DNA of 64,000 nucleotides, taken from contig JAIOPN010000042.1 of NCBI GenBank assembly GCA_021413865.1, positions 49,011 through 113,010 of the forward strand, read 5' to 3'. The notes under the pieces are model-generated. The model was not told the origin of the DNA and did not search any database. It was given only the letters and a program-made list of their open reading frames with translations. Below, in pieces: positions 8,370-16,882 of the stretch. The translations under genes and the position numbers were made by a program. This stretch comes from Planctomycetota bacterium (GTDB lineage: Bacteria > Planctomycetota > Phycisphaerae > Phycisphaerales > Phycisphaeraceae). How positions within the stretch are numbered: position 1 is the first letter of the stretch; every line of letters starts with the position of its first letter.

Positions 8370-9149
8370 TCAGGGATGCCTCGGCTTGTGTGGGGTCGGC
8401 GGCGTCAAGCCGTCCGTGGTCCACAGGTATGAGAACGATCCCCAAAGGGTGGGCGGGACGAGCCAGCGCACCTGCAGGCGCGCGAACCTGCGTCCCAGCA
8501 TGACGCCCACGACGCCTCCGAGCAGGTAGGCCGTAACCGGGATCAGCCCCACCCGGAAAAACACCGGCGCCATGCCCTGCATGGTCCAGTTGACGTAGGC
8601 GAAATAGAACCAGATGAGGATCGCCGAGATGATCGGCCAGAGCGCGGCGGCGATGGCGTAGGACCATCGCTTCCAGTGTGTGAAGACCATCGCGCAGACG
8701 GAGACGGTGGCAAAACCCAGGACCACCGACAGCGCACAGGCGGAGCCGATGATCTGCGTCCAGACGCGGGCGAGCGGGTGGGTCTCGGGATTGTTCGAGA
8801 TCAGCATGGGGCGGAGGAGGTCAACCATCGAGAGCGTGACCGCGACCTGCACCATCATCACACCGACGGCGGCGGACCAGGCGGTGAATACCCACGTGAC
8901 CAGAAGGATGCGCCCCGCGCGGTAGAGCCAGAGCCGGCCCGCGGTGGTCATGTCCCCGGCGGCGTGGAACGTCCCGCACTCCGGGCAGCGGCAGAGGAGC
9001 ACGCCGGTCGTCGGGTCGCGCCGCACCGCCTGGGTGTTGAGGTTGTACCCGCAACTGTCGCAAAACCGGTCGCCCTCGACGCGAGACACCACGGGCAGGC
9101 TCTCGAAATCCGACATCCGTTCCTGCGGGGGGCTGGTCATGGTCGTCAT
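8370..9149 (-). CDS. zinc-ribbon multi-pass membrane protein, unknown function
   Basis: The 259-aa protein begins MTTMTSPPQERMSDF. The ATG at 9149 is chosen because GGAGG precedes it by 6 nt; the frame stays open further upstream without a site. Residues 29-54 form a Cys4 zinc ribbon (CDSCGYNL ... CRCPECG), followed by about four hydrophobic segments between residues 70 and 230. The same architecture of a CxxCGY(N/D)L ribbon followed by membrane segments occurs in the protein at 62171-63283. No catalytic motif is visible. It is probably a cytoplasmic-membrane protein. It lies tail to tail with the beta-RFAP synthase gene. Confidence 0.8.
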   Translation of the reverse strand: MTTMTSPPQERMSDFESLPVVSRVEGDRFCDSCGYNLNTQAVRRDPTTGVLLCRCPECGTFHAAGDMTTAGRLWLYRAGRILLVTWVFTAWSAAVGVMMVQVAVTLSMVDLLRPMLISNNPETHPLARVWTQIIGSACALSVVLGFATVSVCAMVFTHWKRWSYAIAAALWPIISAILIWFYFAYVNWTMQGMAPVFFRVGLIPVTAYLLGGVVGVMLGRRFARLQVRWLVPPTLWGSFSYLWTTDGLTPPTPHKPRHP

Positions 9150-9216
9150 CGGTGAACCTCCGAGGGGATGGGCGGGAGGCCTTCGTCTGATGTTACGCCG
9201 ACGGCCGGTCCCGGGT

Positions 9217-9245
9217 TTGTCGCCCGGGCGATTCCGTGGCATAAT
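9217..9245 (+). promoter_or_regulatory. probable sigma-70-type promoter of efp
   Basis: TTGTCG at 9217-9222 and CATAAT at 9240-9245 are separated by exactly 17 nt, close to the housekeeping consensus. The efp GTG follows 50 nt downstream. An AAGGAG ribosome-binding site lies about 7 nt before the GTG. This is prediction only. Confidence 0.6.
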
Positions 9246-9295
9246 ACCGGGCTCGAAACCCGCCCGTTTTCCGTCTAACCCGCAAGGAGCGCCCC

Positions 9296-9859
9296 GTGAA
9301 GTCCCAGGATATCCGCAAGGGCCAAGCGATCGTTCTCGACGGCACCGTTTTCATGGTCACCCAGGCCGACTACCGCACCCCCGGCAACCTCCGCGCCTTC
9401 ATGCAGGTCAAGATCAAGAACGTCAAGACCGGCGTCATCCTCGAGAAGCGCCTCAACAGCGGCGAGGACATCAACGAGGTCAGCCTCGACCGCCGCGACC
9501 TCGAATACCTCTACTCCGACAACACCGGCGCGGTCTTCATGGACATCAAGTCCTACGACCAGCTCACCATCGACCCCCAGGTTCTGGGCGACAGCCTGCT
9601 CTACATCAAGCCCAACAACCAAGTGACCGGCCTGGTCGTCGATGAGAAGGTCGTCAGCATCGAGCTCCCCAAGGTCGTCGAGCTGAAGATCACCGACACC
9701 CCCCCGGGCATCAAGGGCGCCACTGCCACCAATCAGCTCAAGGAAGCCACGTGCGAGACCGGCCTCAAGACCCGCGTCCCGGGCTTCATCGGCACCGGCG
9801 AGGTCATCCGCATCTCCACCGAGTCCGGCGAGTACCTCAGCCGCGCGACCGAGAACTGA
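9296..9859 (+). CDS. efp: elongation factor P
   Basis: EF-P enters the ribosomal E-site to rescue stalling at polyproline. The 187-aa length and three-domain layout fit: an N-terminal KOW-like domain, the central RRDLEYLYSDNTGAVFMD segment (about 66-84), and the C-terminal signature KITDTPPGIKGATATN with the GEVIRISTESGEYLSR end. The start is GTG. The domain I loop reads TPGNLRAF (about residues 28-35), so Asn31 occupies the position normally modified on Lys or Arg (PGKGQAF in E. coli). The protein is therefore either unmodified or modified differently. A half copy of an 86-bp palindromic repeat lies just downstream. Confidence 0.95.
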   Translation: MKSQDIRKGQAIVLDGTVFMVTQADYRTPGNLRAFMQVKIKNVKTGVILEKRLNSGEDINEVSLDRRDLEYLYSDNTGAVFMDIKSYDQLTIDPQVLGDSLLYIKPNNQVTGLVVDEKVVSIELPKVVELKITDTPPGIKGATATNQLKEATCETGLKTRVPGFIGTGEVIRISTESGEYLSRATEN

Positions 9860-9897
9860 TCGGGCTTTTCTGTTCTTCATTGCGTGCAATTCAAGAG

Positions 9898-9929
9898 AAG
9901 ACCGCTCCCTGACGGTCGCGGCTCGTCCA
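9898..9929 (+). repeat. half copy of dispersed palindromic repeat family 1
   Basis: The sequence ending GGTCGCGGCTCGTCCA matches, with one mismatch, the right arm of the palindromes at 21265-21350 and 32706-32788. The preceding CAATTCAAGAGAAG also resembles the inner spacer of the 21265 copy, so this is a right-hand half element. It sits between efp and the next gene. Confidence 0.8.
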
Positions 9930-9981
9930 TCAATCACCACCACGCCTGTCACGCCCGTATCTTCACGGGTACGATCTGGGC

Positions 9982-11394
9982 ATGACTACCCCGTACATCA
10001 AACGTCCCATTCGCCTGCGTTTCACGGCACTTGCCGCGCTGTCGTTGATGACATCAACGGCACTCCCCTGCGCCGCCCAACCGGCCCCCGCGCCCACTAA
10101 TAAAACCGTCTCCCGCGTCTCATACGGCGACGAGGCCCCCCAGGCGCGGCGTTACATGGACTGGGTGTTCCACTGCGTCACGCGCATCCAGGAAAACATG
10201 CCCGCGATCTCCGCCGCCGCGGAGTTGGCCGCCGACCCCTACATCCACGGCGGCAAGCTGTCGGTCCAGGCCGGCACGAACAACGGCCTCAACGAGGAAC
10301 TCATGAGCCGGTCCGGTGGTTTCTGCGCCATGGATCAGCGTGAAACCAACGCGGCCAAGGAGACACCCGACGTGGTCCTCTTCGCGCTGGGCGTCACCCC
10401 CGCCGGCAACGCCAAGCCCGTTGACGTGCTCACCGCCGACATCGACGCCGCCGCGAAGCTCAAGGCCCAGGGCGTGCGCGTCATCGCCATCGCCTCCTTC
10501 GAGGATCTGAATAAATACAAGCTGCTCGATCGCGCGAAGGAGTCCTGCGACGCACTGCTCGATAACTACGCCGCTGCCGACGACGGCCTCTTCACGGGCA
10601 CGGACAGCCGGGCGATCGTCCCCACCTGCACCGTCGCCAACGCCGCCGTCGCCTGGACCTGGGCCGCCGAGCTCTTCGCCGCCTGCACGCGCAAGGGCTA
10701 CACACCCGTCATGTACCGCAGCATCCTGCTCGACCGCAAGAGCGAGCGGTTCAACAAGTACAAGGGCCTGCGATTCCACGAGGACCTCAAGGCCAAGCCC
10801 GCCGACCCGGGCGTGCTGGGCCGGGAGTATCTCGCCCGGCTGCGGGCCGTGATGCGAGACGTCTCCACCACGAGCTGGCCGGCGATCGTCCGCACCTCAC
10901 GCGCCGCGACCGACACGCTGATCGGCGGCGGAAATGTGTACGTCTGGACGCTCACGCACTACACGCAGTACCACCACGGCGGGAAGCTTGCGGCCGACCC
11001 GGGCTATTTCAAAGCGCTCAACAACACCTACGAGTTCCTTGCCCAACCGACCGGCAACGACATGGTCATCGGTCTGGGCTACTGCTTCCCCCCCGGCGCA
11101 CCGGGGCCTTACGTCAAGGACGCCTGGGGCGATACGCGCATCATCCGCCGCGCCGGCCACGTCGCATGGGTCATCAGCGGCTTCCTCACCAGCGACAAAG
11201 ACCTGGACGCCAACGAGTGGCTCGTCGATCAACGCTGGCCCGAAGGCGACGCCGAGGTGAAGCCCGACGGCTACGACATCCCGATCTTCCCCGTCAGCGG
11301 CGTCGTCGCGGAAGCGATGATCTGGTCGATCAACGCGCAGACGGCGGCGGACTACCAGGACCACCTGGCTCACGTTGTCAAGAAAAAGAAGTGA
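9982..11394 (+). CDS. secreted protein, possibly SIS-domain related
   Basis: The 470-aa protein has a twin-basic N-terminus and hydrophobic stretch (about residues 13-30) ending in LPCAAQPA, a likely signal peptide cleaved near residue 33. The middle region alternates hydrophobic strands and helices: VVLFALGVTP at about 130-139, VRVIAIASFEDL at about 165-177, and a segment ending PTCTVANAAVAWTWAAELF near 210-230. This recalls sugar-isomerase (SIS) domains, where a PTST-A motif starts a helix. No catalytic residues are certain, and an exported SIS protein would be unusual. The neighbours do not clarify its role. Confidence 0.6.
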   Translation: MTTPYIKRPIRLRFTALAALSLMTSTALPCAAQPAPAPTNKTVSRVSYGDEAPQARRYMDWVFHCVTRIQENMPAISAAAELAADPYIHGGKLSVQAGTNNGLNEELMSRSGGFCAMDQRETNAAKETPDVVLFALGVTPAGNAKPVDVLTADIDAAAKLKAQGVRVIAIASFEDLNKYKLLDRAKESCDALLDNYAAADDGLFTGTDSRAIVPTCTVANAAVAWTWAAELFAACTRKGYTPVMYRSILLDRKSERFNKYKGLRFHEDLKAKPADPGVLGREYLARLRAVMRDVSTTSWPAIVRTSRAATDTLIGGGNVYVWTLTHYTQYHHGGKLAADPGYFKALNNTYEFLAQPTGNDMVIGLGYCFPPGAPGPYVKDAWGDTRIIRRAGHVAWVISGFLTSDKDLDANEWLVDQRWPEGDAEVKPDGYDIPIFPVSGVVAEAMIWSINAQTAADYQDHLAHVVKKKK

Positions 11395-11443
11395 TGTATC
11401 GGGCCGTATAAACCAGGATTACGAGAGGAAGTCTCGTAGGGTA

Positions 11444-11513
11444 GGCTGAGTCCGCGAAACCCACCGTTCTTCGGCGACCGAATACAAAGATGGTGGGCTT
11501 CGCGGACTCAGCC
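11444..11513. repeat. 22-bp inverted repeat between convergent genes (possible bidirectional terminator)
   Basis: The arm 11444-11465 and the arm 11492-11513 are inverted copies with a single mismatch and a 26-nt loop. The arm contains GGCTGAGTCCGCGAA. Its core CGCGGACTCAG recurs in another intergenic hairpin at 42119-42150. It lies between convergent genes, so a bidirectional terminator or a dispersed repeat is plausible. Confidence 0.75.
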
Positions 11514-11563
11514 CATCTATCGGCGTTGCATGTGCCGATCGGTAATTTCGCCGTCGATCGAAC

Positions 11564-13015
11564 CTAATACAACTGGTTCGGGATAAACTCACCCGCGAGA
11601 TTTTTTTCGGGCACCCAGCCGAACAGGATGTCCGCCTCCAGCCGCAGCGCGTAGAGCCGGCTCTGCTCCGCCTCGATGTAGATGCGGAACGGCCGCCCGG
11701 CGAGGCTGTCGATCGTGTCGAGCGCCGCCCCGCTCTCGCTCTTCCAGCGGAATTGCAGGAACTGCCCGTCGCCGGTGAGGGGGACGCAATTTTTCAGCTC
11801 GAAGCCGGGGAGCGGTGCGTTATCCATCCCGCGCAGCTCCGCCCGGAGCCGCCCGAACCGCGCCACCGTCGCATTGATGAGGATCGGCCCGCTCCCGTGC
11901 ACGAAGTTACGCGTCAGCAGGGAGCCGACACCCGTCGCGGTATCCAAAGCGCAGAACCCGTCACGGCGATAACGGTGGACCGTCAACTGTGTGATGGGTT
12001 CACCCGGCCCGCCCTTCTCGACATCCGCGTGCTCGCCGACATAGGCCGCCGTATAGACCCGCAGCCAGCCGTCGTCGTCGGCCACCATGCTCGTTGGGTA
12101 TTGCGAACCGAATGGATGGAATCCGCCTGCCCGCGGCGCGAGCATCGGTTCACGGCTCGTGCGGTTCCACGACAGCCCGCTCACGCTGTAAACCAACTCG
12201 GCGTCCACCAGCCCCTTCATCCGCGTCGTGCCGTAGAGGTCGTCCGACGTGCCCCACATCCTCCAGAGGAAGCCGACGAAATAGCCCTCGTAGAGAAAAT
12301 GCGGCATGCCATAGAACTCGACCTGCGGCGGGTCCGTCGGGTCCGGGTGCAACGCGACAAACGGCCGCTCGAATGATTTCCAGTCCGCGGTCTGGTCGAT
12401 CGCCACGCGCCGATCGCCGACGACCGGCCGGCCCGTCCACTGGTATTTCCCCGTGTAAGGGTTGTCGCAGATGGTGAACATCGTGTCCGTGTGCTGCGTC
12501 CGCCAGACGGCGGAGCGGTCGATGGTCCAGCGAATCCCGTCGGGCGAAAAGGCGGCGCGGCAGGTGCCCAGTTTGGCGTTCACCGGCTTGGGGTCCAGGT
12601 CGCAATAGACCAGCTTGTAACGCCGCCGCGGGTCCGGCTCGCGTGGGTCGTACATCGGGCACGCCCCCACCGACGAGTGGTCCCCGCTGAAGACGAGGTG
12701 CGATGTGGCCTCCGTCGCGCGGGGATCAACGAGCGGCTTTTGCTTCGCGGGCGTCCAGTGCAGGCCGTCCTGCGAGTCGTAGAGATAGACCCCCGAGCCG
12801 GCATCGCCGAGCGACATGTCGCTGATGCCCAGCGCCCACATGCGCCACGTCCGAGTGAGCGGGTCACGGATGACAACGGGCGACCCGAAGGAGAGCCGCA
12901 GGGTCGGGTCGGTCATCGGTTCAAGACCGGGCCACGGCTCGGCCGCGGGCCAACGACGGACCATGCCGGTGCTCGCGTACAGGGCCCAGTCATCGAAAAA
13001 GAGGATCGTGCGCAT
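11564..13015 (-). CDS. five-bladed beta-propeller glycoside hydrolase (GH32/43 superfamily-like)
   Basis: The 483-aa protein has no signal peptide and begins MRTILFFDDWAL. It contains propeller-style repeats of a region ending in D-x-x-x-R-x-W-x-M-W, for example SPVVIRDPLTRTWRMWALG near residue 50 and PMYDPREPDPRRRYKLVYCD near residue 120. The pattern matches proteins annotated as glycosyl hydrolase family 32 N-terminal or GH43-like in planctomycetes. The last about 110 residues (from GSGPILINATVARFGRLRAE) form a beta-sandwich-like C-terminal domain. Exact substrate and catalytic carboxylates are not assignable by eye. It is likely a cytoplasmic glycosidase or a related lyase or phosphorylase. 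Confidence 0.75.
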   Translation of the reverse strand: MRTILFFDDWALYASTGMVRRWPAAEPWPGLEPMTDPTLRLSFGSPVVIRDPLTRTWRMWALGISDMSLGDAGSGVYLYDSQDGLHWTPAKQKPLVDPRATEATSHLVFSGDHSSVGACPMYDPREPDPRRRYKLVYCDLDPKPVNAKLGTCRAAFSPDGIRWTIDRSAVWRTQHTDTMFTICDNPYTGKYQWTGRPVVGDRRVAIDQTADWKSFERPFVALHPDPTDPPQVEFYGMPHFLYEGYFVGFLWRMWGTSDDLYGTTRMKGLVDAELVYSVSGLSWNRTSREPMLAPRAGGFHPFGSQYPTSMVADDDGWLRVYTAAYVGEHADVEKGGPGEPITQLTVHRYRRDGFCALDTATGVGSLLTRNFVHGSGPILINATVARFGRLRAELRGMDNAPLPGFELKNCVPLTGDGQFLQFRWKSESGAALDTIDSLAGRPFRIYIEAEQSRLYALRLEADILFGWVPEKNLAGEFIPNQLY

Positions 13016-13063
13016 GAATCCGATTGTCCCCGACTACAGCGAGACATGTCTGACCAGTAAAAA

Positions 13064-13138
13064 TGACCCCGACGGGATTTGAACCCGTGTTACCAGGATG
13101 AAAACCTGGTGTCCTAGACCGGGCTAGACGACGGGGCC
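13064..13138 (-). tRNA. tRNA-Glu (anticodon TTC)
   Basis: The reverse strand folds as a cloverleaf. The acceptor stem GGCCCCG pairs with CGGGGTC with one G-U pair. The anticodon stem CCAGG/CCTGG encloses the loop TTTTCAT, giving anticodon TTC. The T arm carries GGTTCAAAT. The discriminator base is A and CCA is not encoded. It lies between a glycosidase gene and a plus-strand TIM-barrel gene. Confidence 0.96.
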
Positions 13139-13312
13139 GGGCTGAGGGCGGAAGATTGTAGCGGAAGCCGGGCGCGGGCACCACGCGGCGGTCGCGCAAA
13201 CGCCGTTCCGGGCCCGCCGGTGGGTCCGAGAGCCTTCTTGCCCGCCTTAACGCATGGCCTGCGCCATCCGATACACTAATACCCCTTACACACTCCTAGG
13301 AGGGAGAAAACG

Positions 13313-14296
13313 ATGCCATTGGGTTACAACCGCGTTCTGGGTGATCCGAACCTGCCCGCCGAGGCGCGGCCGCACCGTGTCGCCATCGCGACCTGGCCGA
13401 CCATGATGGGCGGCAACGACCCGCGCAACGCCACGCTGCCCGCGCTGCTGGGTCACCTCAAAACCGCCGGCTACGAGGGCGTCGAGTTCGCGTACCACGG
13501 CTACGCCAGGTATTTCCCCGGCGACTCGCCCTCCGTTATCACCAAGAAGGCCCGCGCCGAGGTCGAGAAGGCCGGCCTGAAAAACTTCGGCGGCACGCTC
13601 CACCTGGGCGATGCACAGCTCCGCAAGATGCACTGGCTGCAGAACATCATCGACGAGATGAAGCTCCTGCAGGACCTTGGCTCCGAGTTCGCCAGCTTTC
13701 AGTTTGAGATCGCGCCCGAGTACTACTACACGGCCGGGGCCTACCGCGAGGACGAGGAATACCTCAAGTGGTGCGCCGACGCCGTGACGCAGCTCCGCGA
13801 CAACGCGTGGAAGCTCGGGCTGAACTTCTACCTCGAGATCCACGTGGACCGCATCACGGAAGACCCGGCGGCGCTCTGCCGGATCCTGGAGCTGGCGACC
13901 TGTGAGCTCAACGGCGACATCTCGCACCTGCTGGCCCGCGGCATGACCAAGGGGAAGTACGTCGAGAAGTGCCTCGCGCACATGGGGCACACGCACGTCC
14001 GCATGGCGCGGCTATACGGCGACCTCTCCGCGCCGGTGACCGACCCCAAGGCCGACTGGGAGGCCAAGGGCATCACATGGGGCATGTTCCAGTTCATGAA
14101 GGGCGGCCTGAAGGACGGGCTTTCCTCGCGCACGATCAGCGGCGAGACCGGGCCGTTCCAGACGGTGAAGGACTCGCTCACGCAGGACGCGGCGCTGGTG
14201 CCGCTCTACCGCGCGATGGCGCTCTACGCCGACGCCTCGGCGAAGGGCATCGCGATGAAGGTAGAGGAGCCGGGCGATCTCAAGCCGTGGGGTTGA
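13313..14296 (+). CDS. sugar phosphate isomerase/epimerase-like TIM-barrel protein
   Basis: The 327-aa protein resembles the xylose-isomerase-like TIM barrel family (AP endonuclease family 2 fold). It begins with a strand, HRVAIATWPTMMGG, followed by LKTAGYEGVEFAYHGYARYF (about 45-64). It carries GLNFYLEIHVDRI near residue 171, where a metal-binding Glu and His are expected, and GHTHVRMARLYGD near 227. Such enzymes isomerise or epimerise sugars or related polyols. The start is supported by AGGAGGGAG about 7 nt before ATG. The substrate is unknown; the neighbouring propeller glycosidase suggests carbohydrate catabolism. Confidence 0.8.
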   Translation: MPLGYNRVLGDPNLPAEARPHRVAIATWPTMMGGNDPRNATLPALLGHLKTAGYEGVEFAYHGYARYFPGDSPSVITKKARAEVEKAGLKNFGGTLHLGDAQLRKMHWLQNIIDEMKLLQDLGSEFASFQFEIAPEYYYTAGAYREDEEYLKWCADAVTQLRDNAWKLGLNFYLEIHVDRITEDPAALCRILELATCELNGDISHLLARGMTKGKYVEKCLAHMGHTHVRMARLYGDLSAPVTDPKADWEAKGITWGMFQFMKGGLKDGLSSRTISGETGPFQTVKDSLTQDAALVPLYRAMALYADASAKGIAMKVEEPGDLKPWG

Positions 14297-14302
14297 GGCT
14301 TA

Positions 14303-14440
14303 CCCCTCTCCCCCGGGAGAGGGTGACGGCGTCTTCGCCGCCGGGTGAAGGGACGTACGGCCGGAAAGAGCTCGCGTAATCACATGGGCCAACCGGCCGG
14401 TGATCCCCTCACCCCGGCCCTCTCCCGGAGGGAGAGGGGG
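14303..14440. repeat. dispersed palindromic repeat family 2, copy A
   Basis: The 138-bp element starts CCCCTCTCCCCCGGGAGAGG and ends with the inverted CCTCTCCCGGAGGGAGAGGG. It has an internal CGTCTTCGCCGCCGGGTGA and CCGGTGATCCCCTCACCCCG. The same layout occurs at 33955-34092. It starts 7 bp after the isomerase stop and lies between convergent genes. It is probably able to form strong hairpins. Confidence 0.88.
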
Positions 14441-14441
14441 A

Positions 14442-15929
14442 TCAATCCGCAATCAACTGTCGGCGCAGGATTTTTCCCGTGGCGTTGCGCGGCAGCGTTT
14501 CGACGTGCAGGAAATCGCGCGGGATTTTGTACTGGGCGAGCTTCTCACGGCACCAGTCGCGCAGGGCACGCTCGTCGAACACCTGCCCCTCGTGTATCTC
14601 CACAAACGCCACCGGCACCTCGCCGCGCAGGTCGTCGCGCTTGCCGATGACCGCGGAGGCCTTCACCGACGGGTGGTGGTTCAGGTGTTCCTCGATCTCG
14701 CGCGGCTGGACGATCTCGCCGGCGACCTTGAGCATCTCCTTTTTCCGGCCGGTGATGTAGAGGAACCCGTCGTCGTCGAGCCGGCCGATGTCGCCCGTGC
14801 GGAACCCGCGGAAGAGCCCCCCCGCCGTGGTGACGCACGCGGTGACGGCGGCGGTCGTCTGGGGCTGGCGGTAGTAGCCCTTCATAATGCCCGGCCCGCT
14901 CACGAGGATTTCGCCGTCGTGGTGGGTCGGCAGCGGATTGTCGTGGTCATCGACGATGAGGATGTCCACGCCGGGCAGCGCCGTGCCGACGGAGTGCGCG
15001 CGGTGGCGATTGGGCGTGGACCACGTGAGGATCGGCGAGGTCTCGGTCAGGCCGTAGCCCTCCATGAGGTTGATCCCGAACCGCTCGCGGCACTGCAGCG
15101 CGATGGCGTCGGGGAGCGGTTCGCCGCCGCTGATCGGGAGGCGGACGGAAGCGAAATCCGCAGGGGTGGCGTTTTTCACGGTGAGCATCGCGCCGTACAT
15201 CGAGGGCACGCCCATGAACACGTCGGGCTTGTGCTCGCGGATCAACTCTACGATGCGGCGCGGGACGAACCGCGCCGAGTAAACGATCTTCGCCCCCGCC
15301 ATCAGCGGCAGCAGCGTCAACGCCGTGAGGCCGAAGCTGTGGAACTGCGGCAGCACGCCGAGGAAGCCGTCGGAACTGGTGATCTCCGCGTGCCTGATGG
15401 CGGCGCGGACGTTCGACTCGAGGTTCCCGTGCGAGAGCATGACCCCCTTGGGCTTGGCGCTCGTGCCGGAGGTGTAGAGGATCACGGCGTCGTCGTCGCG
15501 GTCCACCACCGGCGGCCAGCGCAGCGGCGGCACGCCCCTGAAATCCACCTCCTCGATCTTGATCAGCTTCAACCCCGGCGGGAGGACCTCCGGCCCGCCC
15601 ATGAAACCCAGCATCTGCCCGGCGGTGATCAGCGTGTCGGCGCGGCTGTCGCCGATGACGTAGCCAAGCTCCTCCTTGTTGAGCAGGTAGTTGAAGGGCA
15701 CGAGCGTGCGTTTGGCCAGCCACGTCGCGAGCAGCGCCACGGCGAATGCCCCGCTCGTGGGGAGGATCACGCCGATGTTCCGCGCGTCCGTCGTCTGCGT
15801 GATACGGTCAGCGAGGAACATCGACGCACCGATCAACTCCGCCCCGGTGTATGCTCTGCGGTCATCGACGATCACGGTTTCGTTGCGTCGCGACAGGCAT
15901 TTGAGGAGGATGGGTCCCAGGAGGCTCAT
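14442..15929 (-). CDS. AMP-dependent fatty acyl-CoA/acyl-acyl carrier protein synthetase
   Basis: The 495-aa enzyme belongs to the ANL superfamily, which activates a carboxylate as acyl-AMP and transfers it to CoA or another thiol. Diagnostic motifs are ILYTSGTSAKPKGVMLSHGN (P-loop-like, about 149-168), GYGLTETSP (about 292-300), FRTGDIGRLDDDGFLYITGR (about 380-400) and the C-terminal LPRNATGKILRR with the catalytic Lys. No extra membrane domain is present. It resembles the synthetase half of Aas-type acyltransferases and long-chain acyl-CoA ligases, so a fatty acid substrate is likely but not proven. Confidence 0.92.
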   Translation of the reverse strand: MSLLGPILLKCLSRRNETVIVDDRRAYTGAELIGASMFLADRITQTTDARNIGVILPTSGAFAVALLATWLAKRTLVPFNYLLNKEELGYVIGDSRADTLITAGQMLGFMGGPEVLPPGLKLIKIEEVDFRGVPPLRWPPVVDRDDDAVILYTSGTSAKPKGVMLSHGNLESNVRAAIRHAEITSSDGFLGVLPQFHSFGLTALTLLPLMAGAKIVYSARFVPRRIVELIREHKPDVFMGVPSMYGAMLTVKNATPADFASVRLPISGGEPLPDAIALQCRERFGINLMEGYGLTETSPILTWSTPNRHRAHSVGTALPGVDILIVDDHDNPLPTHHDGEILVSGPGIMKGYYRQPQTTAAVTACVTTAGGLFRGFRTGDIGRLDDDGFLYITGRKKEMLKVAGEIVQPREIEEHLNHHPSVKASAVIGKRDDLRGEVPVAFVEIHEGQVFDERALRDWCREKLAQYKIPRDFLHVETLPRNATGKILRRQLIAD

Positions 15930-16042
15930 GCTCGGCTCCGGCGATTTTTGGGGTCGGCCCTTGTCATGCGGACCGGATTGATGTTCACTAAGCTATCGGG
16001 AACGGACTCTCCGAGCCATTTGCCTTCTTGACGAGGTATCCC

Positions 16043-16852
16043 ATGCGGACCAATGTGATCAGGGGAACGGCGGCACTTGCGGCGATCTTGGCGGCGGCAT
16101 TGCTCACGGGCTGCCAGGCGCCGTTGCAGAGCCAGAGCAGCGGCCTAGCCGCCAGCCGCAGCGCTTACGCGGCGGGCCAGTACCCGCAGTCGTTGCAAAA
16201 GGCACGCACCATCGCCGACCTGCCCACCTCGCCGTCGCGCGACCGCGAGCAGGCGGCCTATATCGCCGGCCTGTCGGCCTACAGGCTGCGTGACCTCGAC
16301 ACCGCCCAGCAGTACCTCCAGGTCGCCGCCCTGAGCGACAGCCCCTCGCTCTCGGGCGACGCTCGGGCGACGCTCGGTCTGGTCTTCGCGGAGCGCGGGT
16401 CGTACGGCCTGGCGGCGGACAACCTCCTCACCGCCGCCGAACGCATGACCGGGCAGAACAAGGCCAACGCTTATTTCTACGCCGGCGTCGCGCAGCAGAA
16501 GCACGGCCGATGGCCCCAGGGACGCACCACCCTCAGCCTCGCCAAGAGTGCCAGCACCGACCCCGCCTTCCGCCAGCGCGTCGATGAACAGCTCAAGATC
16601 ACCGGCTACACGCTGCAACTCGGCGCGTTCACCGTCGAGAGCAACGCCAACACGGCCGCGCAGCGCATCGCGGGCAAGGCGGCGGCCCTCCACCTGGGCG
16701 CCCCACGCGTCATCCCAGCCGTCGATCCCAGCGGGCACACCGTCTATCTCGCTCAGGTCGGACAATTTTCGAGCTGGCCCACGGCCCTCATGGCCCGCGA
16801 CGGCCTGGGGCTGACGAACCCGATCGTCGTTCCGCTTAAGTCCGGCCAATGA
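16043..16852 (+). CDS. lipoprotein with TPR-like repeats and a C-terminal SPOR domain
   Basis: The 269-aa protein has a lipoprotein signal (hydrophobic residues 8-22 followed by lipobox LLTGC), so it should be lipid-anchored outside the cytoplasmic membrane. Residues about 40-180 form helical TPR-like repeats. Residues about 190-265 match a SPOR domain (YTLQLGAFTVESNANTAAQR, then HTVYLAQVGQFSSWPTA), which in other bacteria binds denuded septal peptidoglycan. A role in cell wall or division processes is inferred. This matters because many planctomycetes lack FtsZ. The ATG at 16043 is preceded by GAGG and is preferred over a TTG 15 nt upstream. Confidence 0.85.
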   Translation: MRTNVIRGTAALAAILAAALLTGCQAPLQSQSSGLAASRSAYAAGQYPQSLQKARTIADLPTSPSRDREQAAYIAGLSAYRLRDLDTAQQYLQVAALSDSPSLSGDARATLGLVFAERGSYGLAADNLLTAAERMTGQNKANAYFYAGVAQQKHGRWPQGRTTLSLAKSASTDPAFRQRVDEQLKITGYTLQLGAFTVESNANTAAQRIAGKAAALHLGAPRVIPAVDPSGHTVYLAQVGQFSSWPTALMARDGLGLTNPIVVPLKSGQ

Positions 16853-16882
16853 GCCGCTCGCGGCTTAGCGTCTGCTCTTCTT

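Noticed and set aside
9960..9982. Possible promoter directly before the secreted SIS-like protein
   Set aside because: Only weak -10-like AT stretches; no spaced -35 match.
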